From Humitalea rosea (GTDB lineage Bacteria > Pseudomonadota > Alphaproteobacteria > Acetobacterales > Acetobacteraceae): a DNA stretch of 64,000 nucleotides. The notes below the pieces were generated by a model. The model had not been told where the DNA came from. It did not search any database and saw only the letters and a list, made by a program, of their open reading frames with translations. The stretch's first letter is position 1. The number at the start of each line of letters is the position of its first letter. Both the position numbers and the translations under genes were made by a program. Location: NCBI RefSeq assembly GCF_003253705.1, contig NZ_QKYU01000005.1, positions 62,001-126,000 of the forward strand. The letters run 5' to 3'. Below, in pieces: positions 44,478 to 53,059 of the stretch.

Positions 44478-45572
44478 ATGACCGCGCCTGACCCGATCCG
44501 CCCGCTCGCCGACCGCCGCCAGCAGCAGATGCCGGCCCCGGTTCCGGCGGGCACCGGCTCCACCTACCTCGTCACCGGCGGCGCCGGCTTCATCGGCAGC
44601 CACACCGTCCAGGCGCTGCGCGCGCGGGGCGATCGCGTCGTCGTCCTCGACGATCTGCGCCAGGGCCATGCCGAGGCGGTGCCGGCCGATGTGCCGCTGG
44701 TGGTCGCCGATCTGGCCGACCGCGCGCGGCTGGCCGAGGTCTTCTCGACCTGGAAGATCGATGCGGTGCTGCATTTCGCCGCCCTCTCTTTGGTCGGTGA
44801 GAGCATGACCGACCCCATCCGCTACTGCCGCGACAACCTCGCCAATGCGATGAACCTCGCCGAGGCGGCGGTGGCCGGCGGCTGCCGGCGCTTCGTGCTC
44901 TCCTCCACCGCGGCGCTGTTCCTGCCGCCCGAGGATGGCTCGCCCATCGCCGATGATGCGGTGCCGAACCCGCAGAACGCCTATGGCGAGAGCAAGTACC
45001 TGATCGAGCGCGCTTTGGTCTGGGCCGACAAGGTGCATGGGCTGCGCACCGCCGCTTTGCGCTACTTCAACGCCGCCGGCTGCGACCCCGAGGGGGTGCT
45101 CGGCGAGGACCATGACCCCGAGACCCATCTGATCCCGATCGCGATCGATGCCGCCCTCGGCCGCCGCCCGCCGCTGGCGATCTTCGGCACCGACTACCCG
45201 ACGCGGGATGGCACCGCGATCCGCGACTACATCCATGTCTGCGACCTCGCCTCGGCGCATCTGGCGGCACTGGACCGGCTGGAGGTCGGCTCCTGTCGCT
45301 ACAACCTCGGCACCGGCACGGGCACCACGGTGCAGGAGGTGGTGGCCGCCGTCGAACGCGTCTCGGGGCGCAAGGTGCCGGTGCGTGACGCCCCGCGCCG
45401 CGCCGGCGACCCGGCGGTGCTGGTCGCGCGTTCGGACAGGTTCCAGATCGACACCGGCTGGGAGCCGCGGATGCGCCGGCTGGATGATCTGGTCGCCACC
45501 GCCTGGAACTGGCGCCAGCGCCACCCGGATGGCTACCGCTCGCGCCCGGCGGCGAAACTCGCCGCGGGCTGA
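44478..45572 (+). CDS. galE: UDP-glucose 4-epimerase
   Basis: A 364-residue extended SDR. The NAD loop is VTGGAGFIGSHTVQALRARG, then VVLDDLRQGH. The active site has SSTAAL and Y-x3-K in NAYGESKYLIER, followed by LRYFNAAGCDPEG and RDGTAIRDYIHVCDLASAH, all typical of GalE. It interconverts UDP-glucose and UDP-galactose. About 20 residues precede the usual start, so translation from a later codon is possible; an in-frame GTG at 44460 is less likely. It may supply sugar nucleotides for the polysaccharide locus 10 kb away. Confidence 0.92.
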   Translation: MTAPDPIRPLADRRQQQMPAPVPAGTGSTYLVTGGAGFIGSHTVQALRARGDRVVVLDDLRQGHAEAVPADVPLVVADLADRARLAEVFSTWKIDAVLHFAALSLVGESMTDPIRYCRDNLANAMNLAEAAVAGGCRRFVLSSTAALFLPPEDGSPIADDAVPNPQNAYGESKYLIERALVWADKVHGLRTAALRYFNAAGCDPEGVLGEDHDPETHLIPIAIDAALGRRPPLAIFGTDYPTRDGTAIRDYIHVCDLASAHLAALDRLEVGSCRYNLGTGTGTTVQEVVAAVERVSGRKVPVRDAPRRAGDPAVLVARSDRFQIDTGWEPRMRRLDDLVATAWNWRQRHPDGYRSRPAAKLAAG

Positions 45573-45577
45573 CAGAC

Positions 45578-46807
45578 ATGCCCGATGTCCTGGTCATCGG
45601 GGCCGGGGCCGCCGGGATCGCCGCCGCGCGCGCGATCCGGGACGCCGGCCGCTCGGTGCTGGTGCTGGAGGCGCGGGACCGTGTCGGTGGCCGCGCCTGG
45701 ACCCGCGACACGCCCTGGGGCCCCTGGGATGCCGGCGCCACCTGGCTGCACAGCGGCGCGACCAACCCGCTGACGCCGCTGGCGCGGGGGCTCGGCATCC
45801 CGCTCGCCGATCACGATAGCTTGGGTGAGGACGTGACCTTCATCGGCGGCCGCCGCGCCGATGCGTCCGAAACCGCCGCATTGGCCGCCGCCCGCGCCCG
45901 CTTCCATCGCGCCATCGTCCGGGCCGAACCGCGCGGCCAGAGCGTGGCCGAGGTCGTGCCTCGCGAGGGCGACTGGGCCGCGACGGTCGCCGCCTGGGAG
46001 GGGGAGGTGATCTCCGCCGCCCCCCTCGCGGCACTGGACCTGGAGGATTTCGCCGCCACCCTGCTCGATGCCCCGAACCTGCTGCCGGTCGGTGGCGTCG
46101 GCGCCCTGCTGGCGCGGCTGGCGGAGGGGCTGCCGATCCGCCTCGGCTGCCCGGTGCTGGGGCTGGACTGGTCGGGGCCCGGGGTGGTCGCGCGCACGGC
46201 CGCCGGCGCGGTCGCCGCACGTGCCGCCATCGTCACCTTGCCGACGCCGCTGCTGGCCGATTTCGCCTTCTCGCCACCGCTGCCCGAGGCACAAGGCCGG
46301 GCTGCGGCCGATTTGCCGCTTGGGCTGCTGACCAAGGTGCTGCTGCCGGCGGCGGGGGCGGACCGGCTGGATGTGCCGCCCTTCTCCGGCGTGGACCGCC
46401 AGGTCGCGCCGGGCGAGACCCTCGTCACCTTCATCCTCTGGCCGCATGGGCTGCCGCAGGCCTGGGGGTTCTTGGGCGGCCCCGTGGCCCGGGCGCTCCC
46501 GGCCGAAGGCGTGGTCGCGCTGATGCGGGCGGAGATCGCGCTCCGCTTCGGGGCGCGGGGGGAGGCGGCGTTCGACTGGCCCCAGGCCATCGTCAGCGAC
46601 TGGGGCGATGACCCTTGGGCGCGGGGTGCCTATTCCCACGCGCGGCCCGGCGCGGCGGCCGCGCGGCCACGGCTGGCGGCGCCCTTGGCCGGCGGGCGCC
46701 TGTCCCTGGCCGGGGAAGCCTGCCACACGAGCCTTGCCGGCACCGTCGGCGGCGCCTGGGAAAGCGGGCGGGCCGCAGCCCGGCAGGCTCTTACCGCGTT
46801 GCAATAA
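45578..46807 (+). CDS. FAD-dependent amine oxidase family protein
   Basis: A 409-residue flavoprotein of the flavin monoamine oxidase/phytoene desaturase type. The N-terminal dinucleotide fold is VLVIGAGAAGIAAARAIRDAG, with LVLEARDRVGGRAW binding FAD. ATWLHSGATNP matches the amine-oxidase active region. The C-terminal GEACHTSLAGTVGGAWESGRAAA closes over the flavin. It starts 6 bp after galE. Likely substrates are primary or polyamines, but the specificity cannot be read. Confidence 0.88.
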   Translation: MPDVLVIGAGAAGIAAARAIRDAGRSVLVLEARDRVGGRAWTRDTPWGPWDAGATWLHSGATNPLTPLARGLGIPLADHDSLGEDVTFIGGRRADASETAALAAARARFHRAIVRAEPRGQSVAEVVPREGDWAATVAAWEGEVISAAPLAALDLEDFAATLLDAPNLLPVGGVGALLARLAEGLPIRLGCPVLGLDWSGPGVVARTAAGAVAARAAIVTLPTPLLADFAFSPPLPEAQGRAAADLPLGLLTKVLLPAAGADRLDVPPFSGVDRQVAPGETLVTFILWPHGLPQAWGFLGGPVARALPAEGVVALMRAEIALRFGARGEAAFDWPQAIVSDWGDDPWARGAYSHARPGAAAARPRLAAPLAGGRLSLAGEACHTSLAGTVGGAWESGRAAARQALTALQ

Positions 46808-46880
46808 GCGGCTTGGCCCCCAGATGGGCGCGGTGCAGAACAGCCTTGCTCGAATTCGGGCAGGCTCATCAAGGGATCGC

Positions 46881-47993
46881 ATGACCGCCGAGACTCTGCC
46901 CGCCCCCGCCCCCAGCCTGACCCAGGACGGCACCAGGCTTGTCTTCGCCGGCCGCTTGGACGCGGCGGCGGCGGCCAGCCTGTGGCGGCCGGCCAAGGCG
47001 GCGGCGGAGGCCGCGTCAGCCCCGTTGGAGCTGGATCTGTCGGCGGTCGAGGTGCTGGACACCAATGGCGCGACCCTGCTGCTGCGGGCGGGGGGCGAGG
47101 CGCCGCGCACCACGGGGGCCTCCCCCGCCGTGGCGGCGGTGCTGGCCCGGGCCGTGGCGGCCGCCGCGGCACCGGGGCCGGCGGGCGGCAAGCGCCGCCG
47201 CTTCTCACCGCTGGCGATGATCGGCGCCGCCGCCTTCGGGATCGGCGACAAGGCCGCGGGCTGGGTGGCCTTCCTGGGGGAGGCGGCGGTCACCATCGGT
47301 GCCTATGCGGTCCGCCCGCGCGGGGTGCGCTTCGGCGATCTGATGCGCCATCTGGATGAGGCGGGGACGCGCGCCTTCGGGCTGTGCATCCTGCTGGGCA
47401 GCCTGCTCGGCGTGATCCTGGCCTTCCAATCCTCGATCCCGATGCGCCAGTTCGGCGCCGAGATCTTCATCCCCAAGCTCGTCGGCATCTCGCTGTTGCG
47501 CGAACTCGGCCCGCTTATGGCCGCGATCATCCTCGCCGGGCGCACCGGCTCGGCCTATGCCGCCGAGCTCGGGACCATGACGGTGAATGAGGAAGTGGAC
47601 GCCCTGAAGATCATGGGCATCGATCCCATGCGGATGCTGGTGCTGCCGCGCCTGCTGGCGGGCACGCTGGTGATGCCGGTGCTGGCGCTGCTGCTGACCC
47701 TGGCGGGGCTGATCGGGATGGGCGCGGTGATGGTGGGGCTCGGCTTCCCGCCCACCGCCACCATGAACCAGCTTTCGAGCAGCCTGACGCTCGGGGATAT
47801 GATCGGCGGGCTGGGCAAGGCCGCCTGCTTCGGGCTGGCGATCGCGGGGATCGGCTGCCGCTCGGGGCTCTCGGCCGGGCGCGGGCCGCAGGCGGTGGGC
47901 GATGCGGCCACCGGCGCCGTGGTCGGCGGCATCGTCTCGATCGTGGTGCTGGACGGGATTTTCGCCGTGCTGTTCTTCCGGCTCGGCTGGTGA
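46881..47993 (+). CDS. MlaE-family permease with N-terminal STAS domain
   Basis: A 370-residue protein. A STAS-like domain occupies residues about 10-90 (LELDLSAVEVLDTNGATLLL). A five-helix MlaE permease follows (about 115-370) with FQSSIPMRQFGAEIFIPKLVGISLLRELGPLMAAIILAGRTGSAYAAELGTM, the hallmark of the family. In E. coli the STAS part is a separate protein, MlaB. It moves phospholipids between the membranes as part of an MCE transporter. The ATG at 46881 follows AAGGGATCGC. The next gene overlaps by 4 bp. Confidence 0.92.
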   Translation: MTAETLPAPAPSLTQDGTRLVFAGRLDAAAAASLWRPAKAAAEAASAPLELDLSAVEVLDTNGATLLLRAGGEAPRTTGASPAVAAVLARAVAAAAAPGPAGGKRRRFSPLAMIGAAAFGIGDKAAGWVAFLGEAAVTIGAYAVRPRGVRFGDLMRHLDEAGTRAFGLCILLGSLLGVILAFQSSIPMRQFGAEIFIPKLVGISLLRELGPLMAAIILAGRTGSAYAAELGTMTVNEEVDALKIMGIDPMRMLVLPRLLAGTLVMPVLALLLTLAGLIGMGAVMVGLGFPPTATMNQLSSSLTLGDMIGGLGKAACFGLAIAGIGCRSGLSAGRGPQAVGDAATGAVVGGIVSIVVLDGIFAVLFFRLGW

Positions 47994-48781
47994 GCGCCGC
48001 GGCTGCGCCCGCGCATGTGGCACCGGGCCCCGATGCGCCCAAGGTCGTCACCGTGGACCATCTCGCGATGGCCTTCGGCGCGCGCACGCTGTTCCGCGAT
48101 GTGAGCTTCGAGGTCCGCGCCGGGGAGGTCTTCGTCATCCTCGGCGGTTCGGGCTGCGGCAAATCGACCTTGCTGAAGCTGATGATCGGCCTGTTTCCCC
48201 CGACCGCCGGCACCATCGAGGTGCTGGGCAACGACATTGTGACCGCGAGCGGCGATGCGCGGGAACGCATGCTCAAGCGCATCGGCGTCATGTGGCAGTC
48301 CGGCGCGTTGTTCGGATCGATGACCTTGCTCGAAAACATCATGCTGCCGCTTGAGGCGCATACGAAAATGCCGGAGGAGGCCCGCCGCGAGGCGGCGCGG
48401 ATCAAGCTCGGCATGGTCGGGCTCGGCGATGCCTCCAACCGTCTGCCCGCGGAAATCTCGGGCGGGATGGCCAAGCGCGCGGGCATCGCGCGGGCGATGG
48501 CGCTGGACCCGCCGCTGCTTTTCCTCGATGAGCCCTCGGCCGGGCTCGACCCCATCACCTCGGCAGGATTGGACAAGCTGATTCAGGATCTGGCGCGCGA
48601 CCTCGGCACCACCTTCATCGTTGTCACCCATGAACTGCAATCCATCCTGGCGATCGGCGATCGCTGCATCATGCTGGACAAGGACGCCCAGGGCATGATC
48701 GCGACCGGCAATCCGCGGGAGCTGCGCGACACCGCGACCCATCCCGTCGTGCGCGCCTTTTTTCGTCGGGAGGCGATGTAG
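47990..48781 (+). CDS. MlaF-type ABC transporter ATP-binding protein
   Basis: A 263-residue ATPase with Walker A GGSGCGKST, signature ISGGMAKRAGIARAM, Walker B LLFLDEPSAGLDP and switch TFIVVTHELQS. The SGGMAKR form of the signature is specific for MCE/Mla ATPases. GTG start at 47990, overlapping the permease stop. It drives the STAS-MlaE permease and works with the MlaD-type protein encoded next. Confidence 0.94.
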   Translation: MSAAAAPAHVAPGPDAPKVVTVDHLAMAFGARTLFRDVSFEVRAGEVFVILGGSGCGKSTLLKLMIGLFPPTAGTIEVLGNDIVTASGDARERMLKRIGVMWQSGALFGSMTLLENIMLPLEAHTKMPEEARREAARIKLGMVGLGDASNRLPAEISGGMAKRAGIARAMALDPPLLFLDEPSAGLDPITSAGLDKLIQDLARDLGTTFIVVTHELQSILAIGDRCIMLDKDAQGMIATGNPRELRDTATHPVVRAFFRREAM

Positions 48782-48786
48782 CGACC

Positions 48787-49815
48787 ATGGCGGCCCCCCG
48801 CACCCTCTACGCCCGCGTCGGCGCGCTGATCCTGATCGGGGCGGCGCTCGCGGTCGGCTTCGTGCTGTTCCTCACCTCCGCCCGGCTGGGGGAGGGCGCG
48901 ACCGTGCTCGAAACCTACCTCTCCGAATCCGTCACCGGCCTGGATGTCGGCGCCGCGGTCCGCTTCCGCGGCGTCGCGGTCGGCCGGGTCACCGCCCTGC
49001 GCCTGGCGGCGGCGGAATACGAACGCCCGGCCGAGAGCTCCTTCAACGCCGCCTTCCGCCGCGTGGTGGTGCGCTTCGCGATCGACCCCACCGCGGTGGG
49101 GCAGAGCGCGCCCTCGCTGGAGGAAGCCGTCCGGCTCGGGCTGCGGGTGCGGCTCGCGAGCCAGGGCATCACCGGCGTGAACTACATCGAGATGGATTTC
49201 GTCGATCCGGCCCGCTTCCCGCCCAACCCCTTCCCCTGGACGCCGAAGAATCCGGTGGTGCCGGCGATGCCCTCCACCGTCGCGCAGGTGCAATCGGCCG
49301 CGGAGCAGATCCTGACCCGCATCGAGCAGGCGCCCATCGACAACATCCTGCGCGACGCCGGGGCGATCACCTCCAGCGTGCGGGCGCAGCTGACCGATGG
49401 CGATCTGGCGCAGACGCTGCATGAGGTGCTGGCGACCATGAAGACGCTGCGGGACACCATCGTCGCCGCCGACCTGCCGGGGGCCGTGGCCGATCTGCGC
49501 GGCGTCGCGACCGATACGCGGGCGCTGATCGGGGGTGCGGAGGTGCGCGCGACCCTGGCCAATACCGCCGCCGCCGCCGCCGACCTGCGCCAGGCCATCG
49601 CCCGCCTGCCCGCCGCCATCGCGGGCGTGGAGCAGGCGGTGCGGACCATCCGCAGCACCGCCTCCGACACCCAGGCCGATATCGGGCCGGTGCTGCGCGA
49701 GCTGCGCGCCACCGTCTCCAACCTGCGAGACACCACCGAGCAGATCCGGCGCGCCCCGTCCCAGGCCATCTGGGGCGCCCCGCCGCCGCCGCCGACCAAC
49801 CGGGACCGCCGCTGA
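48787..49815 (+). CDS. MlaD-type MCE-domain protein
   Basis: A 342-residue single-pass protein. One N-terminal membrane helix (about 8-28) is followed by the MCE domain: TYLSESVTGLDVGAAVRFRGVAVGRVTALRL and GLRVRLASQGITGVNYIEMDF. A long helical C-terminus (about 170-320) resembles the extended needle-forming helices of larger MCE proteins, and it ends with a Pro-rich tail. It would form a periplasmic hexamer that carries lipids. The next gene starts on its stop codon. Confidence 0.92.
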   Translation: MAAPRTLYARVGALILIGAALAVGFVLFLTSARLGEGATVLETYLSESVTGLDVGAAVRFRGVAVGRVTALRLAAAEYERPAESSFNAAFRRVVVRFAIDPTAVGQSAPSLEEAVRLGLRVRLASQGITGVNYIEMDFVDPARFPPNPFPWTPKNPVVPAMPSTVAQVQSAAEQILTRIEQAPIDNILRDAGAITSSVRAQLTDGDLAQTLHEVLATMKTLRDTIVAADLPGAVADLRGVATDTRALIGGAEVRATLANTAAAAADLRQAIARLPAAIAGVEQAVRTIRSTASDTQADIGPVLRELRATVSNLRDTTEQIRRAPSQAIWGAPPPPPTNRDRR

Positions 49816-50441
49816 TGATCCTCGCCCGACGCACCGCCTTGCTTGGCCTGCCGCTGCTGGCCGGCTGCTCGGTCTTTCCCGACCGCCCCTATGTCGAGGT
49901 CCTGCGCTACCCGTTGCAGCCGGTCCGCGGCACCGTCCGCGCCCCCGCGCGGCCGCCGCGCCGCACCTTGCTGGTGCGGCTGCTGCGCTCGGCGCCGGGG
50001 ACGGAGCTGCGCGGGCTGCGGACCATCCGCGCCGATGGCACCGAGCGGCTGGACCCCTATGCGGAATGGGCCGCCCCGCCGGCCGAGCTGATCGAGGAGG
50101 CGGCGCGGCGCTGGCTCGCGGGCGCCGGCCTCTTCGCCGGCGTGGTGGCCCCCGGCACGCGGGCGCGCCCGGACCTCGTGCTGGAATGCGAGGTTACGGC
50201 GCTGGAGGCGGATCTGCGCAACGGCCAGGCCCGCGCCGGGCTTGCGGCCGTGCTGCTGGCCGAATCCCCCAGTGGCGGCGACGGGCGGCTGCTCGGGCAA
50301 TGGGCGGTCTCGGGCGGGGCGCCGCTGGCGGCCTCGACCGATCCCCACGGCCCGCCGCCGGGCGCCATCGCCACCGCCTGCACCGAGGCGCTGGCCGGGG
50401 CGCTGACGGCGCTGGAAAACGCGATCGCCCCCTTCGCCTGA
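49815..50441 (+). CDS. ABC-type transport auxiliary lipoprotein (PqiC/LetC-like)
   Basis: A 208-residue lipoprotein. The signal MILARRTALLGLPLLAGC ends in a lipobox, with the acylated cysteine at residue 18. The rest matches the DUF330/PqiC-like auxiliary lipoproteins found with MCE transporters (LLVRLLRSAPGTELRGLRTIR, YAEWAAPPAELIEEAARRWL). It probably sits in the outer membrane as the outer docking partner for lipid transfer. It is the last gene of the mla-like operon. Confidence 0.85.
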   Translation: MILARRTALLGLPLLAGCSVFPDRPYVEVLRYPLQPVRGTVRAPARPPRRTLLVRLLRSAPGTELRGLRTIRADGTERLDPYAEWAAPPAELIEEAARRWLAGAGLFAGVVAPGTRARPDLVLECEVTALEADLRNGQARAGLAAVLLAESPSGGDGRLLGQWAVSGGAPLAASTDPHGPPPGAIATACTEALAGALTALENAIAPFA

Positions 50442-50602
50442 CCTTTGATTTGCAGAGAGGGCGTTAACCTTTCGAGCACGCTTGCGGCGGTAGTCTCAAA
50501 ATCAGAGACGGCGCCGCATGTGGTGGGATGGATCGGACGGGTTCGGCACAAAGCCACCCCCTCCGGCCCCCATCGCCCCGCAGGCGCCGGGAGAGACGCC
50601 GC

Positions 50603-51271
50603 ATGTCCCCGAGCCCTTGCCTGGCAGCCGCCGCCGCCCCTCCGCGTGGCGATGCCTGGGACAGCATCTGGGCCGAGTTCGACGGGCGCGCCCCGTCCGT
50701 GGCCCCGCCCGAGGTGGCGCCGGCCCCGCGCCCGCCGATCCGGGCCCGCCGGCGCTGGCGCGGGGTGATGGCCCTCGCCCTGGCGATGCCGGCGGCCTGG
50801 CTGACGGAACCCACGCTGGTCGCGGCCGGGCTTTTGAAGGGGCTGGCGCGGCAGGATATGGGGGCGCTGACCGAGCGCACCGACTGGTCCGCCGTGACCC
50901 CCACCCTGGCCCGCGACCTGCGCGCGGCGGGCGGGCAGGGGCATGGCGCCGGGGCGGCGCGCTTCCTCGACATCATGGCGGGGGAAATGGCCGAGGCCTG
51001 GCAAAGCCCCGCCCGGCGCGATGCGGTGCTGCACGCCCGCACCGGGGCGGGGGCGGCCGATCTGCACGCCACCCGCGCCGAGGCGCCGGGGCGGGTGGTG
51101 CTGGATCTCGGCCGGGCGGGCGATGCGGCACCGGCGCTGAGCGTGGTGCTGTCGATGACCGATCCGGCACGGCTGGGCTGGTCCGTGACCGGGCTGCGCT
51201 TTGCCGAGGCGGCCGGGCCCGGCGCGCCGCCGCCGCCGGTGGCGATGCGGCCGCGGCTGGTGGCGTTTTAG
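50603..51271 (+). CDS. DUF2939-like single-pass membrane protein
   Basis: A 222-residue protein. A cytoplasmic Pro-rich N-terminus, then a hydrophobic segment (MALALAMPAAWLTEPTLVAAGLL), then AGLLKGLARQDMGALTERTDWSAVTPTLARDL. The last resembles the opening of DUF2939, where a few residues describe a repeated helix-strand unit. No catalytic motif is visible. The ATG at 50603 follows GGGAGAGACG; an ATG at 50528 is also open but adds an Arg-rich stretch unlike a protein start. Function unknown. Confidence 0.6.
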   Translation: MSPSPCLAAAAAPPRGDAWDSIWAEFDGRAPSVAPPEVAPAPRPPIRARRRWRGVMALALAMPAAWLTEPTLVAAGLLKGLARQDMGALTERTDWSAVTPTLARDLRAAGGQGHGAGAARFLDIMAGEMAEAWQSPARRDAVLHARTGAGAADLHATRAEAPGRVVLDLGRAGDAAPALSVVLSMTDPARLGWSVTGLRFAEAAGPGAPPPPVAMRPRLVAF

Positions 51272-51295
51272 AGTACTTTCAGCTCAGGTGGAGCT

Positions 51296-51400
51296 ACCCC
51301 AGAGCGTTTTCCGTTCGCTTGCGCTCACTTCCACTGCTCTAGCCTGTTGTTTTGTCGCATTTTCCGAGTCGTCAGGCGATTCCGCCTGACTTGAAAATGC
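51296..51400. repeat. compound inverted-repeat element (REP-like)
   Basis: The gap between the DUF2939-like gene and the 2OG-oxygenase gene holds a nested palindrome. GCATTTTC (51357-51364) matches GAAAATGC (51393-51400), and inside it GTCAGGCG (51371-51378) matches CGCCTGAC (51383-51390). A second dyad, AGAGC...GCTCT, spans about 51301-51340. Its composition differs from the neighbours. It looks like an intergenic repeat, and it may also act as terminator for both convergent genes. Only one copy was noticed in this window. Confidence 0.55.
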
Positions 51401-51401
51401 T

Positions 51402-52244
51402 TTAGGCTACGGACGCCAAGCGGGCCTTGGCGGTATCGGTCGGGTTTATCTTGTACCAGAGGTTGGCGTAATACTGCGTCCGCTGGGTCACCAGATGGTT
51501 GTAATTGGCCTTGACCGCATGGAGTGTGTCGTCGGCCGGCGCAAACATGACAACGCTGTTGTTATGCGTCTGCTGCGCGATGGTCTCACAATAATCCCAG
51601 GAGACCCAACCGCGTTCCATATGCGGATTCGCGACCCATTGCTCGCCGATATGGCGCTGGGCCGGCTTGAAACGCATGTAGTGGGTGTGGATGTCGAGCG
51701 CCTCGGCTTTCGGCGCCGGGTTGATATTGAGCATGAGGGTCAGCGCCTTGCGGCGGATATCGGCATGTGGACTGATCTCATAGCCGTCGAGGTATTTCTG
51801 CAGGCCGAAATCGAAGGTGCAGGCCTTGGTGTCCAGGTTGAACTTCTGGGCCAGGGCGTCGCTGAAGGCAGGTGAGCGGAAGAAGGCGTCCAACTCGCGC
51901 AGGGCAGGAGTCTCGGGCGGGTGTTGCAGGCGCAGGGTCACGCCGAAGCCTTCGCAATTGCCGTTGTTGATGTCCTTCTGGCGTTTGCGGTCTCGGTGCC
52001 AGTTCAGGTAGGTCGGCAGATCGGTGGTGGTTCCGGGGAATTGGATTTCCTTGTAGCCGAGTCCGTGCAGGGCCTCGATCAGCGCTTCGTCGCTCCCGAC
52101 TGGCTGCACATCGATCTCAGGCGCGCGGATCAGGACCTGGAAATCGGCCTCGTTCAGGACATTCTCGATGTAGAGATGGCGAAAGGGCACCTCGGTGAAG
52201 GGCGAGGCGGCGATGCGGTCAAGGATATAGTCGTACCGGCTCAC
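51402..52244 (-). CDS. 2-oxoglutarate/Fe(II) oxygenase-like protein
   Basis: A 280-residue protein with a likely double-stranded beta-helix. H160-x-D162 (ISPHADIRRK) and H242 (TLHAVKANYNH) fit the Fe(II) facial triad. R255 in VTQRTQYYANLWY is at the distance expected for the 2-oxoglutarate-binding arginine. The C-terminal half resembles prolyl-hydroxylase-like domains. The substrate is unknown. Base composition is lower in GC than the neighbours, and it stands alone beside a repeat, which hints at acquisition by transfer. An AT-rich leader (about 52255-52300) probably carries its promoter. Confidence 0.65.
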   Translation of the reverse strand: MSRYDYILDRIAASPFTEVPFRHLYIENVLNEADFQVLIRAPEIDVQPVGSDEALIEALHGLGYKEIQFPGTTTDLPTYLNWHRDRKRQKDINNGNCEGFGVTLRLQHPPETPALRELDAFFRSPAFSDALAQKFNLDTKACTFDFGLQKYLDGYEISPHADIRRKALTLMLNINPAPKAEALDIHTHYMRFKPAQRHIGEQWVANPHMERGWVSWDYCETIAQQTHNNSVVMFAPADDTLHAVKANYNHLVTQRTQYYANLWYKINPTDTAKARLASVA

Positions 52245-52322
52245 GGCCTGTCTCCATCGGGCTTAATAGTAAAACAGTAATATTGCGGAATTTTATCGTT
52301 CTGGGTGTGCCGCGTCAAGAAA

Positions 52323-52342
52323 CGGGGGCCCAAACCCCCCCG
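52323..52342 (-). terminator. terminator of the CbiM gene
   Basis: CGGGGG (52323-52328) pairs with CCCCCG (52337-52342) over an 8-nt loop. On the minus strand TTTCTTG follows. It lies 8 bases after the CbiM stop. Confidence 0.55.
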
Positions 52343-52349
52343 CAGGGCT

Positions 52350-53033
52350 TCATCCCGCCGCGTGACGCAGCCGGGCACTGAACCAGGGCGTCCGCCCCGT
52401 CGCCGCCCAGGCCTTCGCCCCGGCCAGCACCGCCAGATCGGCCAGCGGCTCGACCAGCAGCACGGTCAGATAGGCCGCGCCGAAGGAGCCCACCGCCGCG
52501 AGGTTCGCCGCGCCGAAGCCCTGCCCATAGACCGCCCAGAACGCCACCCAGGCGATGATCCCGCCCTGGCAGGCGGCCGACAGCGCCAGCGCCTGCCCGT
52601 AGCCCACCTCCACATAAGGCGTGCCGGCCGGGATGATCCGCTTCGCCAGCCGGCTGACCCCCCAGATCGGCACCAGCAGCGTCGTGACGTTCATGCCGTA
52701 TTGCGGCAGGTCCCAGGGCGCGAAGAACACCCCCTGCACCAGCAGCCCGGCTGCGAGCCCGACGGCGGCGGGGCCAGCGCCGAACAGCAGGAACAGCGTC
52801 GAGCCCAGGATGAGATGCACCTCCGACACGCCCATTGGGTAATGCGGCAGGATCTCGAAGAAGCTGAACACCAGCGCCGTCGCCGCCGCCCCGCGCAGGG
52901 TGAGCGCACCGACTCCGCCATCCTGGCGGATGGTGTCGCGGGCCATCTTCGCGGCGAGGCCGACGGCCCCCGCGGCGGTCGCATGGCTCAGGACGAGTTT
53001 CGCGCCATCGACGACGCCGGGTTCGATATGCAT
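52350..53033 (-). CDS. CbiM-like energy-coupling factor transporter S component (Co/Ni)
   Basis: A 227-residue membrane protein with about seven helices. The N-terminus MHIEPG keeps the residue-2 histidine that CbiM/NikM uses to bind Co(II) or Ni(II). Later segments (EILPHYPMGVSEVHLILGSTLFLLFG) hold further histidines and match the CbiM family. No CbiN, CbiQ or CbiO genes are beside it, so it is a stand-alone form. Cobalt supply would fit the B12-dependent state implied by the btuB riboswitch. It is the last gene after the second liv operon and PaiB. Confidence 0.85.
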   Translation of the reverse strand: MHIEPGVVDGAKLVLSHATAAGAVGLAAKMARDTIRQDGGVGALTLRGAAATALVFSFFEILPHYPMGVSEVHLILGSTLFLLFGAGPAAVGLAAGLLVQGVFFAPWDLPQYGMNVTTLLVPIWGVSRLAKRIIPAGTPYVEVGYGQALALSAACQGGIIAWVAFWAVYGQGFGAANLAAVGSFGAAYLTVLLVEPLADLAVLAGAKAWAATGRTPWFSARLRHAAG

Positions 53034-53059
53034 GCCGTGCTCCTGCTTTTGGCCGATGG

